From NCBI GenBank assembly GCA_051883095.1, contig JBJETB010000054.1:1-50501 (forward strand): a DNA stretch of 50,501 bases, written 5' to 3'. The notes beneath the pieces were generated by a model that saw only the letters and a list, made by a program, of their open reading frames with translations, had not been told where the DNA came from and searched no databases. Source of the stretch: SUG1106 sp051883095 (GTDB lineage Bacteria > Bacillota > Clostridia > Peptostreptococcales > Anaerovoracaceae). The position numbers and the translations under genes are program-made. This document shows positions 6,509-14,546 of the stretch, piece after piece. Within the stretch, counting starts at the first letter, position 1, and every line of letters starts with the position of its first letter.

Positions 6509-8608
6509 TTATTCTTTATATCCACATTTATCATTTGAACATACATATTTTGTGTTCTTTGTGTGTTTTTCCAGTAAAAGTTCTCCACACTGCGGACATT
6601 TTCTGTCAACAGGCTTATACCAGAAGGCTCTGCTGCACTCCGGATAATTGCTGCATCCGTAGAAAATCTTCCCTGATCTTCCTCTCTTGGCCACAATGTC
6701 TCCGCCGCAGTCAGGACATTTCACGTCTATGGTCTTGACTATGGCCTTGGTGTTCCTGCACTCAGGATAGCCGGTACATGCAAGAAACTCTCCGAATCGT
6801 CCTGTTTTGATTGCCATAGGCCTGCCGCAGATTTCACATATATCTCCCGAAAGTCTGTCCTCCAGCTGAACCTTTTCTATGGCCTTGTCAGCCACATCCA
6901 GTTCTTCCCTGAGAGGTCCGTAGAAATCTCTCACTACCTGCTTCCAGTTTAAATCCTTCGCCTCTATATCGTCAAGCTTGTCTTCCATTTCGGCAGTAAA
7001 ACCGGCATCCACGATTTCCCTGAAATACTGCTCCATCAGCTCAGTTACCAGAAAGCCAAGATCAGTCGGAACCAGAACTTTCTTTTCCCTGCTTATATAC
7101 TTTCTCTCCAGCAGGGTTGCGATAATAGGAGCGTAGGTACTCGGTCTGCCGATATTCTTTTCCTCCAGGTCTTTTACCAGACTGGCCTCGGTAAATCTCG
7201 AAGGCGGCTCTGTGAACTTCTGCTCACTCGTAACCTCTCTGGCATTCAGCTCTTCGCCTTCGGCAAGTTCCGGCAGGAGTTTATCTTTATCCTCATCCAG
7301 ATTGGATGCATATACTTTCTGATATCCGTCAAAGATCAGTTTTGAGCCTGATGCCTTAAATCCGTAGCTCCCGTTTTCGATGCTGACCTGCATGCTGTCA
7401 AACACAGCCGCTGCCATCTGGCTTGCCAGAAAGCGCGACCATATAAGTTTATACAGACTGTACTGCTCTTTAGTAAGGGAATCCTTTATAGCCTCCGGAT
7501 CAAGCTCGATTCTGCTTGGACGTATAGCTTCATGGGCATCCTGAATATCTTTCTTCTTATTAGTATAGATATTGTCCGCGGCATACTGCTTCCCGAAGTT
7601 TGTCTCTATATACTGACGTGCAGACGCCTTGGCCTCCTGAGAAATTCTCACTGAGTCAGTTCTGATATAGGTTACAAGACCAACCGTTCCCTGTCCCTTG
7701 ATTTCCACTCCTTCGTAAAGCTGCTGAGCCACCATCATTGTCTTCTTTGTGGTGAAGCCTATTTTGTTGGCCGCATCCTGCTGAAGGCTGCTGGTGGTAA
7801 ACGGTGCGAAAGGCTTTCTTGCTCTTTCCTTCCTCAGTATCTGCGAAACGATATACTTTCCGTTTTTCAGCTCTTGTATAACGGCCTCAGCCTGCTGACC
7901 GTTTTCCACGGTAAACTTTTTGCCGTCCTTCTCAGTAAGCTTTGCGGTAAACGATTTGCCCTTCTTAAATACCGCATTTATATTCCAGTATTCCTTCGGA
8001 ATGAAGTTTTTTATAATGTTTTCTCTGTCGCATATTATTTTAAGAGCCGCTGACTGAACCCTTCCGGCAGAAAGTCCCCTGCGGATTTTTCTCCAGAGAA
8101 GAGGACTTATCTGATATCCTACCAGTCTGTCAAGTACCCGCCTTGCCTGCTGGGCGTCCACCAGCTTCAGGTCGATAGGACGCGGATGTTTAACCGCGTT
8201 CTTTATGGCATCCTTTGTTATCTCATTAAATACGATTCTGCATGGTTCATTTGCATCTATCCCCAGAAGATATGCCAGATGCCATGAAATAGCTTCTCCC
8301 TCACGGTCAGGGTCGGTTGCCAGGTAAATCTTGCCTGCAGCCTTGGCTTCCTTCTTCAGTTCCTTGATGAGATCCCCCTTGCCGCGTATTGCGATGTACT
8401 CCGGTTCAAAGTCATTCTCAATATTTATTCCAAGCTTGCTTTTCGGTAAGTCACGGACATGACCAACTGATGCCACTACTTTATAAGATGGTCCCAGATA
8501 TTTACCGATGGTTTTAGCTTTTGATGGTGATTCCACTATGACAAGGGTTTTCTGTTTAGTATTTTTTCCTGCCTTTGCGGCAGATTTAGCAGTTTTAGCA
8601 GTTGCCAT
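6509..8608 (-). CDS. topA: DNA topoisomerase I (type IA)
   Basis: This 699-residue enzyme relaxes negatively supercoiled DNA by passing single strands. An Ala/Lys-rich N-terminal tail precedes the Toprim domain (IVESPSKAKT at 24-33, DPDRE at 99-103). The catalytic tyrosine is Y314 in VTYIRTDS. Three C-terminal zinc-finger units are visible, with CEICG...CTGYPEC, CPDCG...CSNYPEC and CPQCG...CSNDKC. It starts at ATG after GGAGGGG. In Bacillus the order is topA, trmFO, codV(xerC), clpQ, clpY, codY; here trmFO and xerC are missing between topA and hslV. Confidence 0.98.
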   Translation of the reverse strand: MATAKTAKSAAKAGKNTKQKTLVIVESPSKAKTIGKYLGPSYKVVASVGHVRDLPKSKLGINIENDFEPEYIAIRGKGDLIKELKKEAKAAGKIYLATDPDREGEAISWHLAYLLGIDANEPCRIVFNEITKDAIKNAVKHPRPIDLKLVDAQQARRVLDRLVGYQISPLLWRKIRRGLSAGRVQSAALKIICDRENIIKNFIPKEYWNINAVFKKGKSFTAKLTEKDGKKFTVENGQQAEAVIQELKNGKYIVSQILRKERARKPFAPFTTSSLQQDAANKIGFTTKKTMMVAQQLYEGVEIKGQGTVGLVTYIRTDSVRISQEAKASARQYIETNFGKQYAADNIYTNKKKDIQDAHEAIRPSRIELDPEAIKDSLTKEQYSLYKLIWSRFLASQMAAAVFDSMQVSIENGSYGFKASGSKLIFDGYQKVYASNLDEDKDKLLPELAEGEELNAREVTSEQKFTEPPSRFTEASLVKDLEEKNIGRPSTYAPIIATLLERKYISREKKVLVPTDLGFLVTELMEQYFREIVDAGFTAEMEDKLDDIEAKDLNWKQVVRDFYGPLREELDVADKAIEKVQLEDRLSGDICEICGRPMAIKTGRFGEFLACTGYPECRNTKAIVKTIDVKCPDCGGDIVAKRGRSGKIFYGCSNYPECSRAFWYKPVDRKCPQCGELLLEKHTKNTKYVCSNDKCGYKE

Positions 8609-8661
8609 TTCCCCTCCGAATTCAATAAAATAGTTTGCAAATAGTAATCATATTACTTTTT

Positions 8662-9531
8662 TCAGAATTTTGCAATAAAAATTTTGCCAAGATTATACGC
8701 CACCAGTCCTTTGATTTCAAGTACTGCTATTATTCCGTTGATGAAAACCGGTGTTTTATCAAGAGTTCTGCACAAAAAATCTACTGTTACTTCGCCGTTC
8801 TCTTTAATAATGCTATACACATCTTTCTCATCTTCTCCCAGATTATCTGCTTCGTCACAGGATAATACAGGTCTGATGCCCATACCGGTAAAAATATCAT
8901 CTACTACGGCTATGGGAATTGCTCCGTCGGTCAGAAGCTTGTTGGTGCCCAGACTGTAGCGGCTGTTTATATTTCCCGGTACAGCAAAAACGTCACGTCC
9001 CTGAACGGCTGCTTTCTCTGCCGTAATCAGCGCTCCGCTCCCCGTCCCCGCCTCTACTACGCATGTTGCCTCAGAAATTCCGGATATTATCCTGTTCCTC
9101 ATAGGAAAAGTGTATGGCATAGGTTCTGTACCGGGAGGCAGCTCTGATATCAGAAGACCTTCTCCAGCTATCTGTTCGTATAGCTTTCTGTTTTCCCGTG
9201 GATAGCATATATCTACACCGCATCCCAGAACGGCTATAGTGCCTCCTCCTGCCTTAAGAGCCCCTATGTGTGCAAAACTGTCTATTCCCTTCGCCATGCC
9301 GCTTACTAAAGTAACCCCGTATCTGGCTGCAGCCTCTCCTATTCTCATAGCTGTGATTTTACCGTATTCGCTGCATTTTCGCGAACCTACCGCTGCCAGT
9401 GTCCTGCTGTGAAGAAGTTTCACATTGCCTATGCAGTAAAGGTTTTCGGGAGGATCCGGAATATTCTTCAGAAGCTCCGGATACATCTTGTCATCTTTCT
9501 TTATTATTCTTATATTGTCTGATTTATTCAT
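8662..9531 (-). CDS. dprA: DNA-processing protein DprA
   Basis: This 289-residue protein loads RecA on incoming single-stranded DNA during transformation in characterised homologues. A Rossmann-like core carries VGSRKCSEYG, the signature VSGMAKGIDSFAHIGALKAGGGTIAVLGCG region (quoted as its key pattern SGxAxGID), and SGALITAEKAA with VPGNI. A C-terminal winged-helix domain follows from about residue 225. It is shorter than many DprA proteins because the N-terminal SAM domain is absent. The start codon comes one base after the yifB stop, with the ribosome site inside yifB, so the two are coupled. No other competence machinery is in view. Confidence 0.94.
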   Translation of the reverse strand: MNKSDNIRIIKKDDKMYPELLKNIPDPPENLYCIGNVKLLHSRTLAAVGSRKCSEYGKITAMRIGEAAARYGVTLVSGMAKGIDSFAHIGALKAGGGTIAVLGCGVDICYPRENRKLYEQIAGEGLLISELPPGTEPMPYTFPMRNRIISGISEATCVVEAGTGSGALITAEKAAVQGRDVFAVPGNINSRYSLGTNKLLTDGAIPIAVVDDIFTGMGIRPVLSCDEADNLGEDEKDVYSIIKENGEVTVDFLCRTLDKTPVFINGIIAVLEIKGLVAYNLGKIFIAKF

Positions 9532-9532
9532 A

Positions 9533-11071
9533 CTAAATTCCGGCCTCCTTATCGAAAAATCTGGTGTATCCCAGTGCTGAAGCCAGATGGAAAACTTCTA
9601 TGTTCTCACTTTCCTGAATATCTGCTGCTGTACGGGCCAGTTTAAGGATTTTATGATACCTTCTCGGGCTCAGTCCGTACTTATCGTATGCAGATTTCAT
9701 AAAATTCTGTTCTTTTTTTCCAAGCGGGCAGAATTCCCTTATATGAGATTCATTCATCATGGAGTTTGTATCAAAATCAAGTCCCCTGAATCTTTCTTTC
9801 TGAATCTGTCTTGCAGCCTCCACACGTCCTGCCATTTCCCCAGAGCCTGTACTTTCCTGTCCTGTAAGAGCTCTGTAGTCCACACGGTTTATTTCTATGC
9901 ACATATCTATTCTTTCGCATAGCGGCCCTGAAAGTCTGCTTCGGTATCTGTCAATCTCTGCCGCCGTACAGGTGCACTGATGCTCCTGGTCCCCCAGATA
10001 TCCGCATCTGCACGGGTTAGCTGCCGCCACCAGTGTGAAATTAGCCGGAAAAGTGTATGGCTGTGATCTTCTGATTATGGTAACCTTTTTTTCCTCCATA
10101 GGCTTTCTCAGCAGTTCAATCTGTGCTCTGTCAAATTCCAGGAACTCATCTATGAAAAGTATTCCGTTATCAGCCAAAGACACCTCGCCGGGCAGCGGTT
10201 CAAACCCGCCTCCAAGAACAGCGGCCTGACTTGCCCTTCTTCCTATCTGCCTGAAAGGTCTTTCCCTGATAACCGGCCGGCTGCTGCTCAGCTGTCCGAC
10301 CAGTGAATAAATCATAGAAGTTTCCAGCTGCTCTCTCGGTGTCATGGCCGGCAGTATAGTCGGGATTCTTTTAGACAGCATTGTCTTGCCCGTGCCGGGA
10401 GATCCTATCATCAGCAGGCTATGACCGCCTGCCACAGCAGTGACTATGGCCTCCTTAGCTGCCCAATGTCCTTTCACATCAGCAAAATCCAGCTCAAATT
10501 GCTTCTTTTCAGTTATATCTTTCATGTCCGTCTCGCAGAAGTATCTTGCAGGCAGTTTCCCGCACAGCATGTCTGCGGCTTCCCTGAGATTTTTAACTGC
10601 CACTATTTTAATTCCCAGACCTGATGCCGCCAGCATACCCTCTCTGCAGTTCTCTTCAGCCAGATATATTTCTTTCACCTCTCCTATCAGGCCGCTTATC
10701 ATGGGCAGAATTCCTCTTACTCCCATTATATTTCCTGTAAGAGCCAGTTCGCCTATAAAAGCTTTTCCTTCAGCTGCGTCCTGCGGTATTTCCCCTTGGG
10801 CTGCCAGAACTCCCACGGCTATGGAGAGATCATAGTGGCTCCCTCTTTTATGTATCCACGCCGGTGACAGATTTACGGTTATTCTTCCTCTCGGATACTG
10901 GAAGCCGCTGTTGATTACAGCACCTCTGACTCTGTCAGCCGCTTCCTTTACCGCTGTATCTCCGAGTCCTATTACGTTGAAAGCAGGCAGTCCCCTGGCG
11001 GAATCCACTTCCACCTTCACGCTGATTCCCTCAATTCCCGCCAGTGCAGCGGTTTTAGTCATCGCAAACAT
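9533..11071 (-). CDS. yifB: YifB/ComM family magnesium chelatase-like AAA+ ATPase
   Basis: This 512-residue protein is of the YifB/ComM family. An N-terminal ChlI-like domain (about 20-140) has NLSPAWIHKRGSHYDLSIAVG. The AAA+ core follows with Walker A GSPGTGKT near residue 220 and Walker B GILFIDEFLEF, then a C-terminal Mg-chelatase domain with CRCGYLGD and GLSPRRYHKILKLARTAAD. ComM of Gram-negatives is a helicase that drives branch migration during recombination of transforming DNA. Pairing with dprA supports a DNA-uptake or recombination role, but the Firmicutes members are less studied. It overlaps neither neighbour and lies 13 nt after yraN. Confidence 0.94.
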   Translation of the reverse strand: MFAMTKTAALAGIEGISVKVEVDSARGLPAFNVIGLGDTAVKEAADRVRGAVINSGFQYPRGRITVNLSPAWIHKRGSHYDLSIAVGVLAAQGEIPQDAAEGKAFIGELALTGNIMGVRGILPMISGLIGEVKEIYLAEENCREGMLAASGLGIKIVAVKNLREAADMLCGKLPARYFCETDMKDITEKKQFELDFADVKGHWAAKEAIVTAVAGGHSLLMIGSPGTGKTMLSKRIPTILPAMTPREQLETSMIYSLVGQLSSSRPVIRERPFRQIGRRASQAAVLGGGFEPLPGEVSLADNGILFIDEFLEFDRAQIELLRKPMEEKKVTIIRRSQPYTFPANFTLVAAANPCRCGYLGDQEHQCTCTAAEIDRYRSRLSGPLCERIDMCIEINRVDYRALTGQESTGSGEMAGRVEAARQIQKERFRGLDFDTNSMMNESHIREFCPLGKKEQNFMKSAYDKYGLSPRRYHKILKLARTAADIQESENIEVFHLASALGYTRFFDKEAGI

Positions 11072-11084
11072 ACAATCATCCCCC

Positions 11085-11417
11085 CTAAAAATCCAGCCCC
11101 GGGATGTGGCTGCCGCTGATTTCTATTACCTGAAAATCCACAGTCTCGAAGTCTTTCCGGCACATCGCCAGGTAGCACACGGCGCATCGCTTTATCTTTT
11201 GCCTTTTTACTTCCGTTACCGCTTCAGCCCCGCTCCCGAAAGACTCTGACAGTCTGGTTTTTACTTCGACAAAAGCTATCATAGTTCCTCTTTCAGCTAT
11301 GATATCTATTTCTCCATATCTGCAGCAGAAATTTTTCGCCAGAATTCTGTACCCCTTCTCCAGCAGCATAATCTCTGCCAGCGCTTCTCCAAGCGCTCCG
11401 GTTTTTTTATTATTCAA
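11085..11417 (-). CDS. yraN: YraN family (UPF0102) endonuclease-like protein
   Basis: This 110-residue protein has the restriction-endonuclease-like fold signature of the YraN family: GALGEALAE near the start, then YGEIDIIA and FVEVKTR, which supply the acidic and lysine residues of a PD-(D/E)XK site. The biological role is not established; Holliday-junction-resolvase relatives share the fold. It is the first gene of the long operon and is preceded by a consensus promoter with a palindrome in its spacer. Confidence 0.9.
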   Translation of the reverse strand: MNNKKTGALGEALAEIMLLEKGYRILAKNFCCRYGEIDIIAERGTMIAFVEVKTRLSESFGSGAEAVTEVKRQKIKRCAVCYLAMCRKDFETVDFQVIEISGSHIPGLDF

Positions 11418-11476
11418 AACTCACCTCTTTCCCCTGTGAGATTTATGAAACAGGCAATGTTTTGATATATATTTCC

Positions 11477-11505
11477 ATTTTACAGTATATTACTGTCTTT
11501 GTCAA
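11477..11505 (-). promoter_or_regulatory. Promoter of the yraN-yifB-dprA-topA operon with palindromic spacer
   Basis: TTGACA (11500-11505), 17-nt spacer, TAAAAT (11477-11482) on the minus strand. The spacer is nearly filled by the palindrome ACAGTA-TAT-TACTGT (11482-11496), a candidate operator. Confidence 0.75.
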
Positions 11506-11535
11506 TATAAATACCCATATTTTGTATCAAGGTGC

Positions 11536-11559
11536 AAAAAAAGGCGGCATATTGCCGCC
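11536..11559 (-). terminator. Intrinsic terminator after the YolD/polymerase operon
   Basis: A perfect 7-bp stem GGCGGCA/TGCCGCC with a 3-nt loop is followed by seven T on the minus strand, 15 nt after the YolD gene stop. Confidence 0.93.
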
Positions 11560-11574
11560 ATGTGTCCAACAAAT

Positions 11575-11883
11575 TTACATTATATCCAGTTCCACTATGT
11601 CCTCATATTTTATATCCTCTTTTCCAACCCTCAGCTGGCCTCTGTCATACATGATACCGTTCACGATTCCTTCAGAAACAACGTAACACCGTCTCCGATA
11701 ATGGCGTATGCGTACCCGGTCACCCACAGTCAGCCTGCGCAGTTTTCTGTCCATCTCCTCAGCCCCGTCCTCGCCCAGTATTATACGGGGCTGTGGTCTG
11801 TCCTCCCTCTGTCGGAGTGCTTCCTCATAACCCTTAAGTGCCGCAAAGGGCATAAATTGTTTAGCTCTGTCCTGCCTGTTCAC
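11575..11883 (-). CDS. YolD-like protein
   Basis: This 102-residue protein has the YolD-like pattern: an N-terminal RAKQFMPFAALKGYEEALR segment followed by a small beta-rich domain. YolD proteins are typically encoded beside Y-family polymerases in Firmicutes and have been proposed to act like UmuD as an accessory subunit. That is family knowledge, not proven here. It overlaps the polymerase gene by 4 nt (ATGA-type coupling) and is the last gene of an SOS-controlled two-gene operon that ends in a strong terminator. Confidence 0.88.
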   Translation of the reverse strand: MNRQDRAKQFMPFAALKGYEEALRQREDRPQPRIILGEDGAEEMDRKLRRLTVGDRVRIRHYRRRCYVVSEGIVNGIMYDRGQLRVGKEDIKYEDIVELDIM

Positions 11884-13145
11884 GCTTTATGTCCCCCTAT
11901 CTGACCGTTCCGTTCTATGGCCGTAGCCCCTTCCTCCAGGTCCATGGCTTTGAATATGGAGTTCCTGCCGTATTTATCTTTTATATCCGCAACGGCAGTC
12001 ATCATATTTTTTTCTTCCCTGATTTCATCTGAGTCCGCAAACATATTACACTGAAAGCACTCATCGCTTACGGTGTTGTTAAATGTCAGCGACATGCGTC
12101 TTATCCTAGCGTGCCGGCTCACTATTCTTTCAAACAGTCTGTCTGTGTGCTCACATATAAGTTTCGCTGAATTTGCAGCAAATGGCAGACCGGCAGTGCC
12201 CCTTGCCGATGGCAGACCGTCTTTTTTAGAATAGCCTACATATAGGTGCACAGAATCTGTAAGCAGCCCTTTCGATACCAGGTCCAGGCACAGTGCATCT
12301 GCCATTTCACGCAATACCAGCCTTGCCTTATCATAAGGATAGTCTTCGGCCAGCACCTGACCGCTGCTGAGGCTGTGAGCTTTAGGTTCATATGCTTTGA
12401 TGTCTGCCATGGTTACAGATTCTCTCCCCCAGGCGTGATCTATAAGCAGTTCCGCGTCCACACCGAAAACTTTATACAGCATCTTCGGATCCGCATGTGC
12501 AATCTGCCGCATGGTATATATGCCGTATCTAGCCAGTCTTTCTGAAATGCCTCTCCCTATACGCCAGAAATCAGTCAGAGGTCTGTGATCCCACAAAGTA
12601 TCTCTGTAATCATTTTCATCCAGAATTCCTATGCGTCCCTGAGAGTGCTTGGCGGTAATATCAAGAGCCACCTTGGCCAGGTACAGATTAGTGCCTATTC
12701 CGCAGGCTGAAGCTATATTTTTTTCCTTCAGAATTTCATCCATTATGGTCTGGGCCAGCTGTCGCGGACTCATTCCGTAAAGGCTCAGATAGTCTGTCAC
12801 ATCCATGAATACCTCGTCAATAGAATAAACATGAATATCTTTCTTATCTATGTATCTCAGATAAATTTCGTAAATATCCGCTGAATAGTCGATATAAAGC
12901 TTCATCCTGGGTCTGGCCTTGATGTAGCTTATGCCCTTCGGTATCTCAAATACCCTGCATCTTCCCGGCACACCCAGCGCCTTCATGGCAGGAGAAACTG
13001 CCAGACATATGGTCTTGTCTGTTCTCTCCGGATCTGCAACCACAAGATTGGTTGTGAACGGGTCAAGCCCGCGCTCTGCACACTCCACAGATGCATAAAA
13101 AGACTTCAGATCTATGCACATATATGTTCTGATGTCATTACCCAT
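11880..13145 (-). CDS. Y-family translesion DNA polymerase (UmuC/UvrX-like)
   Basis: This 421-residue Y-family polymerase is closest in layout to Bacillus YqjW/UvrX. The N-terminal catalytic metal site is in CIDLKSFYASVEC, and the second acidic pair is in YSIDEVFMDVT at about residue 100. A helix-hairpin-helix thumb follows (RIGRGISERLARYGIYTMRQIA), then the little-finger domain. Such enzymes copy damaged DNA with low fidelity. The ATG follows GGAGGTG, and the promoter carries a perfect LexA box, so damage induction is expected. It forms an operon with the YolD gene. Confidence 0.95.
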   Translation of the reverse strand: MGNDIRTYMCIDLKSFYASVECAERGLDPFTTNLVVADPERTDKTICLAVSPAMKALGVPGRCRVFEIPKGISYIKARPRMKLYIDYSADIYEIYLRYIDKKDIHVYSIDEVFMDVTDYLSLYGMSPRQLAQTIMDEILKEKNIASACGIGTNLYLAKVALDITAKHSQGRIGILDENDYRDTLWDHRPLTDFWRIGRGISERLARYGIYTMRQIAHADPKMLYKVFGVDAELLIDHAWGRESVTMADIKAYEPKAHSLSSGQVLAEDYPYDKARLVLREMADALCLDLVSKGLLTDSVHLYVGYSKKDGLPSARGTAGLPFAANSAKLICEHTDRLFERIVSRHARIRRMSLTFNNTVSDECFQCNMFADSDEIREEKNMMTAVADIKDKYGRNSIFKAMDLEEGATAIERNGQIGGHKA

Positions 13146-13165
13146 GGTTTACACCTCCTGCCTAC

Positions 13166-13194
13166 ATTATACCGAACATATGTTCTTTTGGCAA
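13166..13194 (-). promoter_or_regulatory. SOS promoter with LexA (DinR) box
   Basis: On the minus strand TTGCCA (13189-13194) and TATAAT (13166-13171) are 17 nt apart. The spacer holds the perfect palindrome GAACATATGTTC (13174-13185), matching the Gram-positive SOS box CGAACRNRYGTTYC. LexA bound here would block RNA polymerase. Confidence 0.93.
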
Positions 13195-13227
13195 GCGGAA
13201 ATATGCGGTATGTAAAGTTTTAAATTA

Positions 13228-13530
13228 TCATTCAGCCGCCCTGATGCCTTTCATCATTACTCTGCTTCCGAATAAAGTTCTGACCATATTTATTTCCGGC
13301 TTTTCTCCGAAAGCGATTTCCTGAGGTCTGTAAAAAATCTTTCCTATTTCTGTATCTCCCGAGATGTATCCGTCCTCAACCAGCCACTGCTCTGTTCCAT
13401 CGGCAAAACTTGCCGTTACGTCCTTATAGGACCCGCTTCAGGAACTGCACATCTTCACCTGGAGCACCAGATGCCTGCATCCTTTTTCCTTCAGAAAATT
13501 CTGCAATGTATTGTTTATACTTACTTTCAT
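13228..13530 (-). CDS. Candidate small selenoprotein with in-frame UGA (Sec31)
   Basis: An ATG at 13530 with an excellent AAAGGAG ribosome site opens a frame of 30 codons to TGA at 13438-13440. The same frame then continues 69 codons to TGA at 13228-13230. Reading the first TGA as selenocysteine gives a 100-residue protein with motif CSSU-SGSY (C28, U31), a CxxU redox-type arrangement. The downstream part looks like real protein (DGTEQWLVEDGYISGDT, then GKIFYRP). A hairpin at 13401-13415 has a 3-nt loop starting with G, 28 nt from the UGA, within published bacterial SECIS limits. It resembles small HesB-like or 'CC/Se motif' (seleno)proteins as I recall them; function is unknown. The alternative is a pseudogene with a nonsense mutation. 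Confidence 0.7.
13401..13415 (-). promoter_or_regulatory. Candidate bacterial SECIS hairpin
   Basis: The stem CGGCAA/TTGCCG is a perfect 6 bp and the loop is GTT, whose first base is G. The loop begins 28 nt after the in-frame UGA. A second small hairpin (GTCCT/AGGAC) lies between the UGA and this stem at 13420-13432. Confidence 0.6.
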
Positions 13531-13588
13531 GTTCTCTCTCCTTTCTTTTAACACATCTACAGATATGTTTTCAGACGCTCTGACCGGG

Positions 13589-14488
13589 CTATGTATGCTG
13601 ATAAGACCCGGATGAAAAAAGCGGATCGTGATCTCCCAGAAGAAGCATTCTGATAGTATATGCCACCCCTTCGTCATCATTTGAAGGTGCTGTGATATCA
13701 GCCGCCTCGATAATGTCATCGGTGGCATTTTCCATGGCCACGCCGATTCCTGCCGCCCTTATCATCGCCCCGTCATTAGGACTGTCACCGAAGGCCATTA
13801 CGTTTTTCATGTCTATTCCCTTCATACGGCATACCTCTTCGAGAGCCGCCGCCTTGCTGGTGGTCTTTCCTCCAACCTCCAGATTGTGGTATGTGGATGA
13901 TGTCAGGGTTATGCCTTCTGCCTTTTCAAGAACAGCCTTCATTTCTGCCTTGTCCTGCTGATATTCAAACTGAATGTTTACGTTTTCTATCCGGCTGCTG
14001 TGTTCATACCAGAAATCGAAAATTCTGTCAACAGGCTCTCTGGTGCGGAGAATATATTTTGCCGCCAGATATGTGGAACCGTTTTCCTTTACGTCCTCGT
14101 AGAGTTCTCTGTCCACATATGCCCTGCCTTCAGTAAACACTTCAACAGGGAAATCTCTTTCCATGAGTATCCTGCGCACATTAAGAATAGCATCTCTTTC
14201 AACATAGTTGGAATATATAAATTCTCCGCTGAGAGGCTTTACTATATGAGCTCCGTTGGATATTATTATGTATTCAAGCCCTTTTATTTTTTTTACCTCT
14301 TCCGGCAGTGCTGAGTAAGGCCTTCCCGTTGCAATAACCACATCTATTCCGCGGGAGATGGCTTCCTCAAGTGTCTCCCGGGTGCGACGGGTCAGACCGT
14401 TTCTGGTCAGGGTGGTGCCGTCAAGGTCAAGGGCTATAAGTTTTATATCTTCAAGCTTTGGTGAATCTTTTAATTTGTATATATTCAC
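13589..14488 (-). CDS. Cof-type HAD-superfamily hydrolase
   Basis: This 299-residue cytosolic phosphatase-like protein is of the Cof/YbjI (HAD IIB) group. Motif I is ALDLDGTT (nucleophile D21, acid D23), motif II threonine lies in VIATGRP, a large cap domain occupies the middle (about 85-205), and motif III/IV are in GKTTSKAAALEE and MAFGDSPNDGAMI. Family members dephosphorylate sugar phosphates or cofactors; the substrate cannot be told. The start is GTG at 14488 after AAAGGAC. Two extended -10 boxes lie upstream. The candidate selenoprotein gene follows 58 nt downstream on the same strand and may share the transcript. Confidence 0.92.
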   Translation of the reverse strand: MNIYKLKDSPKLEDIKLIALDLDGTTLTRNGLTRRTRETLEEAISRGIDVVIATGRPYSALPEEVKKIKGLEYIIISNGAHIVKPLSGEFIYSNYVERDAILNVRRILMERDFPVEVFTEGRAYVDRELYEDVKENGSTYLAAKYILRTREPVDRIFDFWYEHSSRIENVNIQFEYQQDKAEMKAVLEKAEGITLTSSTYHNLEVGGKTTSKAAALEEVCRMKGIDMKNVMAFGDSPNDGAMIRAAGIGVAMENATDDIIEAADITAPSNDDEGVAYTIRMLLLGDHDPLFSSGSYQHT

Positions 14489-14519
14489 TTTATGCGTCCT
14501 TTCTTTTCTTTACTGCTTC

Positions 14520-14539
14520 ATTATATCATAATTATATCA
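14520..14539 (-). promoter_or_regulatory. Two extended -10 boxes before the HAD gene
   Basis: TGATATAAT occurs twice in a row on the minus strand (14531-14539 and 14520-14528). No good -35 hexamer is visible, as often seen with extended -10 promoters. Confidence 0.5.
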
Positions 14540-14546
14540 TACAAAT

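Noticed and set aside
13531..13728. Upstream extension of the selenoprotein frame to a 96-codon reading
   Set aside because: The upstream part lies antisense-like over the end of the HAD gene in another frame and has no ribosome site; ATG at 13530 follows AAAGGAG.
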